Origin: DATBLE01 sp046732255 | Lineage (GTDB): Bacteria; Actinomycetota; Thermoleophilia; Gaiellales; Gaiellaceae | Assembly: GCA_046732255.1 (NCBI GenBank) | Contig: JBKPMR010000025.1 | Location: 28,250 to 92,249, forward strand | DNA: 64,000 nt | Direction of reading: 5' to 3' | In this document: one piece after another, positions 60,146 through 64,000 of the stretch | Position numbering within the stretch: the stretch's first letter is position 1 | Layout of the letters: every line of letters begins with the position of its first letter | The notes under the pieces: model-generated | What the model saw: only the letters and a program-made list of their open reading frames with translations | The model's database searches: none | What the model was told of the DNA's origin: nothing | Made by a program: the position numbers and the translations under genes

Positions 60146-61708
60146 TCAACAAGAAGTCGCGTAGCTACCCGTTGCGTCGTTACCCGTAGCCTGCCACTGC
60201 GTCCAACCTAGATATGCGTAGGCAGTCGAGCCGCTCGGGGCCTGCCAGGCAAACGGAGTCGGATTCCTGCAGCCGATGTAGGAGTTGTGGGCGAAACGGT
60301 TGTTCTTGCTCGTGTAGTAACTCGTGTCGCCGATGGTTTGGATCAACCCGGCGACGCGTCCGTGCGTCTTGATCGTGTTGTCGTGCACATAGAGGTTGCG
60401 GGTCTCCGGTAGGCCGTATGGTCCGACAGTTCGACCGCCGCGCTCCATCGCACCGATGCCGTCGTAGTTGACCTCGACATCGTTCGCGTAGATCTCGACG
60501 TTGGCTGATGAGTCGATGTGGATGCCCGCGCCTTCCAACCAGGGACCGCCCGACGCGAATCCGTTGCCGCGAATGATGTTGTCATGGATCGTGACGTCGA
60601 AGCTCGCTTCATACTCGATCCCGGGGCCGGCGTTGTGCTCGATCCGGTTGCCGTCGAAGGTGACGTAGATGTTGTTGGTGTCGACCCAGAAGCCGCTGCC
60701 GTTGTTGTCGTGCGAGTAGTTGCTGCGGATTGTCAGGGTGTTGACGGCCGTCGTCCACTTGCCTCCGCCGCCCTCCCACCCCATGTCGTAGCCGGCGTAC
60801 CAGCCGTTGTGCGCGGTCTCGTTGCCTTCCACCAGCAGGTTCCGCCGCGGCTGGTCGCCGGTCGAGGCGAGACCCTCGAGCCCGTTGTCGTGCACGTAAT
60901 TGTCGCGGATGGCGGCATCGCGGGCGACCGCGATCCCGGCCATGTGGTTGAACCGCGCTTCGTTGTCTGCGACCGTCCCGTCGGAGATCTCGACCGCGGT
61001 GCCGGGGAAGTGCTGCATGATGAGGCCGCTGATCAGCGTGCTCGAGCCGCATGCTCCCGAGTAGCAGCCCGCGAAGGCGTGGCTCGAGACATCCGCCTCG
61101 AGCGTATGCCCGGCCGGGTTGTCGGCGATGTAGATCTTGTCGTTTGGGTAGTCGAAGAAGAACTTGCCCGGACCGAGCTGGCCGATGTGGGTGACCGCTT
61201 CGAGCGGCTTGCCGTCGAAGAACACGTCGTCTCGGACCTTGCAGCGTGAGGAACCGCCGGCGCACCGGTCGCCACTCGCGAAGTGATCCTGAGTCTGTCT
61301 GGAGGCGACCCAGGAGCCGCCTGACCGAGTCCAGCTCGTCAGCAGGCGCGAGCCGTCCAGAACCGCCCCGAACTCGCCGATGAAGCGATCCCCCGGCTTG
61401 AGGAATACCGGGGCGCTCAACCGGTGCACGCCCGTCTCGATACAGAAGGTGGTCCCGGGGGGACGACGTCGCACTTCTCGTGGAAGGTGCAGGCTCTTCG
61501 AGATCCGTACGCCTCTGCATCGGCGGCGCTCACGGTGCTCGGTTCGATCCGCGGTCGCTTTCTCGACGAGACCGTCCGTCGGCGAGAACCTCGCACCGCT
61601 CGGGCCGGACCGCCCCATCGCCGGTCCTTCCGCACACGCTGAGAGCGCGAGAAGCGCGAGGACAGGTGCCGCGAGAAGAATTAGCAGTGGCGACGGCAGC
61701 ATGCGCAA
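60146..61708 (-). CDS. Secreted lipoprotein with right-handed parallel beta-helix
   Basis: 520 residues. A lipoprotein signal (LLILLAAPVLALLALSAC, lipobox LSAC with Cys 25) is followed by a linker and a beta-helix domain: LISGLIMQHFPGTAVEISDG, RDNYVHDNGLEGLASTGDQP, IRSNYSHDNNGSGFWVDTNN, FDGNRIEHNAGPGIEYEASF and HDNIIRGNGFASGGPWLEG. Such proteins are often polysaccharide lyases/epimerases of exported glycans. The C-terminus (WTQWQATGNDATGSYATSC) is a common closing element. At the end of the island, it may act on the polymer outside the cell. Confidence 0.82.
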   Translation of the reverse strand: MRMLPSPLLILLAAPVLALLALSACAEGPAMGRSGPSGARFSPTDGLVEKATADRTEHRERRRCRGVRISKSLHLPREVRRRPPGTTFCIETGVHRLSAPVFLKPGDRFIGEFGAVLDGSRLLTSWTRSGGSWVASRQTQDHFASGDRCAGGSSRCKVRDDVFFDGKPLEAVTHIGQLGPGKFFFDYPNDKIYIADNPAGHTLEADVSSHAFAGCYSGACGSSTLISGLIMQHFPGTAVEISDGTVADNEARFNHMAGIAVARDAAIRDNYVHDNGLEGLASTGDQPRRNLLVEGNETAHNGWYAGYDMGWEGGGGKWTTAVNTLTIRSNYSHDNNGSGFWVDTNNIYVTFDGNRIEHNAGPGIEYEASFDVTIHDNIIRGNGFASGGPWLEGAGIHIDSSANVEIYANDVEVNYDGIGAMERGGRTVGPYGLPETRNLYVHDNTIKTHGRVAGLIQTIGDTSYYTSKNNRFAHNSYIGCRNPTPFAWQAPSGSTAYAYLGWTQWQATGNDATGSYATSC

Positions 61709-62084
61709 TGCTCCGATTGCATCGTCTCTTAGCCGAGGGAGTGCCTACGGCTTGGCGCGACCAGTCCCATAAAATGGTCTGTATTCGAGGATCTCATAAC
61801 CGATACCCCGAAATACCGGATCATCCGCAAGTGGGACGGAAGTATCTCGAAAGCTTCCGGCGCCTTCGCCAAAGCCCGAGGTCCTTTGTAATTAGGCATG
61901 CAGGCACGCCTGGTCGCGCGAGCCGGTGACCCTGTTCACCGGCAATGGGCGGCCGGCCTTGTGCCTACAACCGATCGAGGAGGTGCTTGCCTTCGCGGCG
62001 CTGACCATCGACTCCGAGGCGCGCGGCGTCCTGGCGGCGGATGCGCCCGGGCAGCTATCCGACCAGTACATTCTGTCCTAACCC
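61709..62084 (+). other. Gap with an open frame that ends in TAA just before the next gene
   Basis: 376 bp between the beta-helix lipoprotein and the 62085 gene, visibly AT-richer at 61760-61900. The only protein-like stretch is 61926-62081, 51 codons from GTG (VTLFTGNGRPALCLQPIEEV, then LAFAALTIDSEARGVLAADA) ending QLSDQYILS and TAA. The next gene's GTG (62085) is in the same frame, 3 bp after this stop. It could be a small separate gene or the 5' part of the next gene interrupted by a stop. The rest shows nothing recognisable. Confidence 0.4.
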
Positions 62085-62873
62085 GTGGATCCAGGGTTCT
62101 CCGAGCGGCGCTTCGAAAGCCTGTGGCTGTCGGAGGTGCGCACCCGCTACAGCGCCGCCGTCGTCGCCGCGCCGTACCAGCCGAGTGCGCATGAGGAGGG
62201 CGACGTCGGCTTCGACGTCCTCGACCGCATCCGCTACGGCAGCTTGGTCAGGCCAATCTTCCTACAGCACAGGGTGTCGCAGTTCATGACGCAACACCGC
62301 GACGGCGACTGTTTCGACTTCCATGGGGAGCCGTACTTTCGCTTCGGCCTCCTGCGCGGGAAAGGCCGACCCCACTTCGGACCGCACAACCGCTTGGTCG
62401 CGCTACGCGAACTCGGCTACAGCGCCCACTACTGCGCGCCTCTGTTCTTCCTCCGCGACCAGCTCGGGCGGCACTACGCGCGCAGCGAATTGCTCGAGCA
62501 ATCGTTCTTCGGCGACCCGTCGGCGATCGGGACGATCTACGACGACGACGAGCACCACGTCTCGTATGGCGCCGGCGGCCGAAGGTGGGCGTTCCACTCC
62601 GAGTTGAGCGACCTTGGCCGCGCCAGCACCTGGCAGGAGGTTCTCGACGGTGTCGAGCCACGCGCCATCGACGAGTCGGCACTCGACGACCTCGCCGAGA
62701 TCCTGCGTGAGGCGCTCGCGCGCGTAAGCGACGAGGGCGTCGCCGGACGGCCGCCACCGCGGCCGGCGAACCGGTTCGCGGCGGAGGACGAGTTGGCGAC
62801 CGTGCGCGAAGTGTCGCGGCTGACGAAGGACTATCTCGGCGCGGCACTTCTGCTGCTTCCCGACGGCACGTAG
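62085..62873 (+). CDS. Protein of unknown function
   Basis: 262 residues from GTG 62085. FSERRFESLWLSEVRTRYSA, then HEEGDVGFDVLDRIRYGSLV and SQFMTQHRDGDCFDFHGEPY, GRPHFGPHNRLVALRELGYS and IYDDDEHHVSYGAGGRRWAF. It has abundant His, Asp and aromatic residues in the middle, hinting at a metal-binding or enzymatic domain, and a helical C-terminus (DDLAEILREALARVSDEG). No family was recognised. It lies near the right boundary of the island and has no Shine-Dalgarno of note. Confidence 0.6.
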   Translation: MDPGFSERRFESLWLSEVRTRYSAAVVAAPYQPSAHEEGDVGFDVLDRIRYGSLVRPIFLQHRVSQFMTQHRDGDCFDFHGEPYFRFGLLRGKGRPHFGPHNRLVALRELGYSAHYCAPLFFLRDQLGRHYARSELLEQSFFGDPSAIGTIYDDDEHHVSYGAGGRRWAFHSELSDLGRASTWQEVLDGVEPRAIDESALDDLAEILREALARVSDEGVAGRPPPRPANRFAAEDELATVREVSRLTKDYLGAALLLLPDGT

Positions 62874-63109
62874 AGGCGGTGGATCGAGTGCAAGACCATC
62901 ACCGTATTTCCCGCACGGCCGCTGTGGTGAGCGGGATCCGGACGCCCGGCAGGTGTCCCGCCGCCGCTTCTGCCAGGTTTGCCAATGCCGAGAGGGAGAA
63001 AAAAATCTCGAGGGAACCGGGAACCAGTTCTCTTGCAGGCAGAGGAGGACGGAATGCCTTCAGCGGAGCGCGCAGCCACGGGTCGCGCCCAACGCATCCC
63101 GTCCGGTAC

Positions 63110-63346
63110 ATGCCACTCGATTCTTGGTCGAGGAAGTTCGAGAGGCCGCGCCTGATGTCCGAATGGACGGTCTTGGTGCTTGTTGCGGTCACAGGCTGGA
63201 CGATCTTCTCGGCATTTCTCGGAATGATCCTCGGCGGGCTGCTTCGTCGTCTGTCTGGCGAGCCCCAGACCGGTCACCGACATGACCGTCGCTGGCTGCG
63301 CAGGAGCAAGCCTGCGGTCAGGCTCGAGGAACGCCAAGCCGGGTGA
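63110..63346 (+). CDS. Small single-pass membrane protein
   Basis: 78 residues from ATG 63110 (ATG 63155 gives 63 residues). A single hydrophobic segment, WTVLVLVAVTGWTIFSAFLG, is preceded by a basic stretch and followed by a basic tail (RRLSGEPQTGHRHDRRWLRR). Orientation would be N-out/C-in by the positive-inside rule. Function unknown. The 236 bp upstream to the 62085 gene contain no other convincing gene. Confidence 0.5.
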   Translation: MPLDSWSRKFERPRLMSEWTVLVLVAVTGWTIFSAFLGMILGGLLRRLSGEPQTGHRHDRRWLRRSKPAVRLEERQAG

Positions 63347-63478
63347 CAGTGGGCGTGGTGAAGCAGACAGATCAGGACACCGTGGCGAAGCGCCGATTGG
63401 GTCCAACAATCCAGCCGTGGCCGACGGCTTGTAGACGGAGGGCCCCTGACCGTCGCTAGTCTCGCTTCCGGAGCGGCG

Positions 63479-63515
63479 GCGGCCGGTGCCGCAGCCGGTC
63501 TTCAAAACAGTCGAG
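63479..63515 (+). repeat. 37-bp direct repeat, right copy
   Basis: Same sequence as 41401-41437 apart from two changes (35 of 37 identical), in the same orientation, ending GGTCTTCAAAACAGTCGAG. It lies 132 bp after the small membrane protein and just before a broken gene. Similarity between the two loci stops at the ends of the 37 bp, as for insertion or recombination borders. Confidence 0.7.
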
Positions 63516-63989
63516 ATGGAAGCAACCGGCGAGGGGTGGGTCGGCTGCTTCTGGCTCAACCGTACCGTTCTCGGCGTTGATTCGACGCCATTGGGGTGGC
63601 GTTCTGCACAGCGCCGTTCCGAGCAACGCCCGGGTCTCGGCGGCGACGGCCCGACGCCGAACGACCCCGGGGACGCGGACACGGGCGGCAACGAACTGCA
63701 GAACGCACCGACACTCACGGGGTCCGCGCTCGTGGGCGCCAAGCACAAGATCACGGGCACACTCGACTCGGCGCCCGGCGGCTACAGGATCAACCTGTAT
63801 GCGAACCTCCCGGGCGACGCCGAGCCGGAAGGGCGAACGCTGGTGGGGACCGCCGTGGCAAGCGCAAAAACGGGCGTCGCCACATTCACTGTCACGATTT
63901 CCCAGCTTCCGGCAGGCACGAAGCTGACGGCAACCGCAACCAGCAAGAGCGGCGAAACATCGGAGTTCTCGGCAACGCTGACGCTCTAG
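63486..63989 (+). pseudogene. 3' fragment of a large secreted surface protein (CSLREA/beta-helix type)
   Basis: The open frame starts inside the 37-bp repeat, but only the part after about 63640 looks coding: NDPGDADTGGNELQNAPTLT, then KITGTLDSAPGGYRINLYAN and GTAVASAKTGVATFTVTISQ, ending SGETSEFSATLTL. In intact proteins this domain closes long beta-helix or CSLREA-repeat surface proteins. No signal peptide or helix repeats are present upstream, so it is a truncated 3' remnant. It ends 11 bp before the window end. Confidence 0.65.
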
Positions 63990-64000
63990 AAGGGCCGCTC

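Noticed and set aside
61417..61642. A frameshift in the N-terminal part of the beta-helix lipoprotein
   Set aside because: A second frame looks partly coding here, but the annotated frame runs without interruption from the lipobox to the beta-helix and keeps a plausible linker, so no shift is needed.
63460..63560. A selenocysteine tRNA (selC) at the right repeat
   Set aside because: GGTCTTCAAAA fits the anticodon loop, but the 3' side does not pair with the stem, and no acceptor stem, long variable arm or T-loop (GGTTCGA) follows. At most it is a relic.

Overview
The window is high-GC DNA with dense, overlapping genes (ATGA, GTGA, TTGA and TGATG junctions), frequent GTG/TTG starts, a PurS-type FGAM synthase, a DUF6458-like protein and many LuxR, MerR, VOC and GNAT proteins. 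This suggests a Gram-positive actinobacterium; class Thermoleophilia (Gaiellales/Solirubrobacterales-like) is a plausible but unproven guess. No rRNA, intact tRNA, CRISPR array, transposase or integrase was recognised.

Layout. 0-4.1 kb: tail of a VOC gene, a small membrane protein, then purL-purF (minus). 4.1-20.4 kb: mixed accessory genes: a large ATPase-LuxR regulator; a patch of secreted proteins including a frameshifted beta-helix gene; an EamA transporter, a GNAT-SnoaL fusion and an autoregulated MerR protein; an enoyl-CoA hydratase and acyl-CoA ligase; a VOC gene followed by two different antitoxin/VapC cassettes; a GH26-like secreted glycosidase; and a phosphotransferase. 20.4-25.4 kb: purD-purE-purB-purC-purS-purQ (minus), one overlapping operon apart from a 171-bp inverted-repeat element between purE and purB. 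25.5-29.8 kb: fdhD-mobA-methyltransferase-VOC-GNAT (plus), then purA (minus). 30-34 kb: the classic rpsF-ssb-rpsR-rplI-dnaB run (minus). 34-38.3 kb: small proteins, an MFS exporter, GNAT, a winged-helix regulator and two tiny membrane proteins.

38.4-41.4 kb is the most interesting locus: a small helical protein ending in a short beta-like motif, followed 1 bp later by an NB-ARC/STAND ATPase that begins with a copy of the same motif. The ATPase also has a transmembrane segment and three Cys-containing repeats that should lie outside the membrane. The layout matches NLR-type immune or cell-death pairs that signal through homotypic (often amyloid) motifs, with an unusual membrane-spanning receptor half.

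41.4-63.5 kb is an exopolysaccharide/cell-surface glycan island: an atypical response regulator, a Wzz/BY-kinase, a polyprenyl glycosylphosphotransferase, a WecG/TagA transferase, a deacetylase-nucleotidyltransferase-kinase fusion, a Wzy-like polymerase/ligase, a cupin, a FemAB/CelD-like acyltransferase, a kinase-APH fusion, glycosyltransferases, a flippase and a secreted beta-helix lipoprotein. It lies between two copies of a 37-bp direct repeat (35/37 identical), the second copy abutting the 3' fragment of a broken cell-surface gene. The island therefore looks mobile or rearranged.

Two recurring oddities: four genes (purL, a vapC, the wecG/tagA homologue and a GT4) have conserved N-termini with no ATG/GTG/TTG in frame but a suitably placed CTG; and the purine genes, probably once contiguous, are split by about 16 kb of unrelated DNA.
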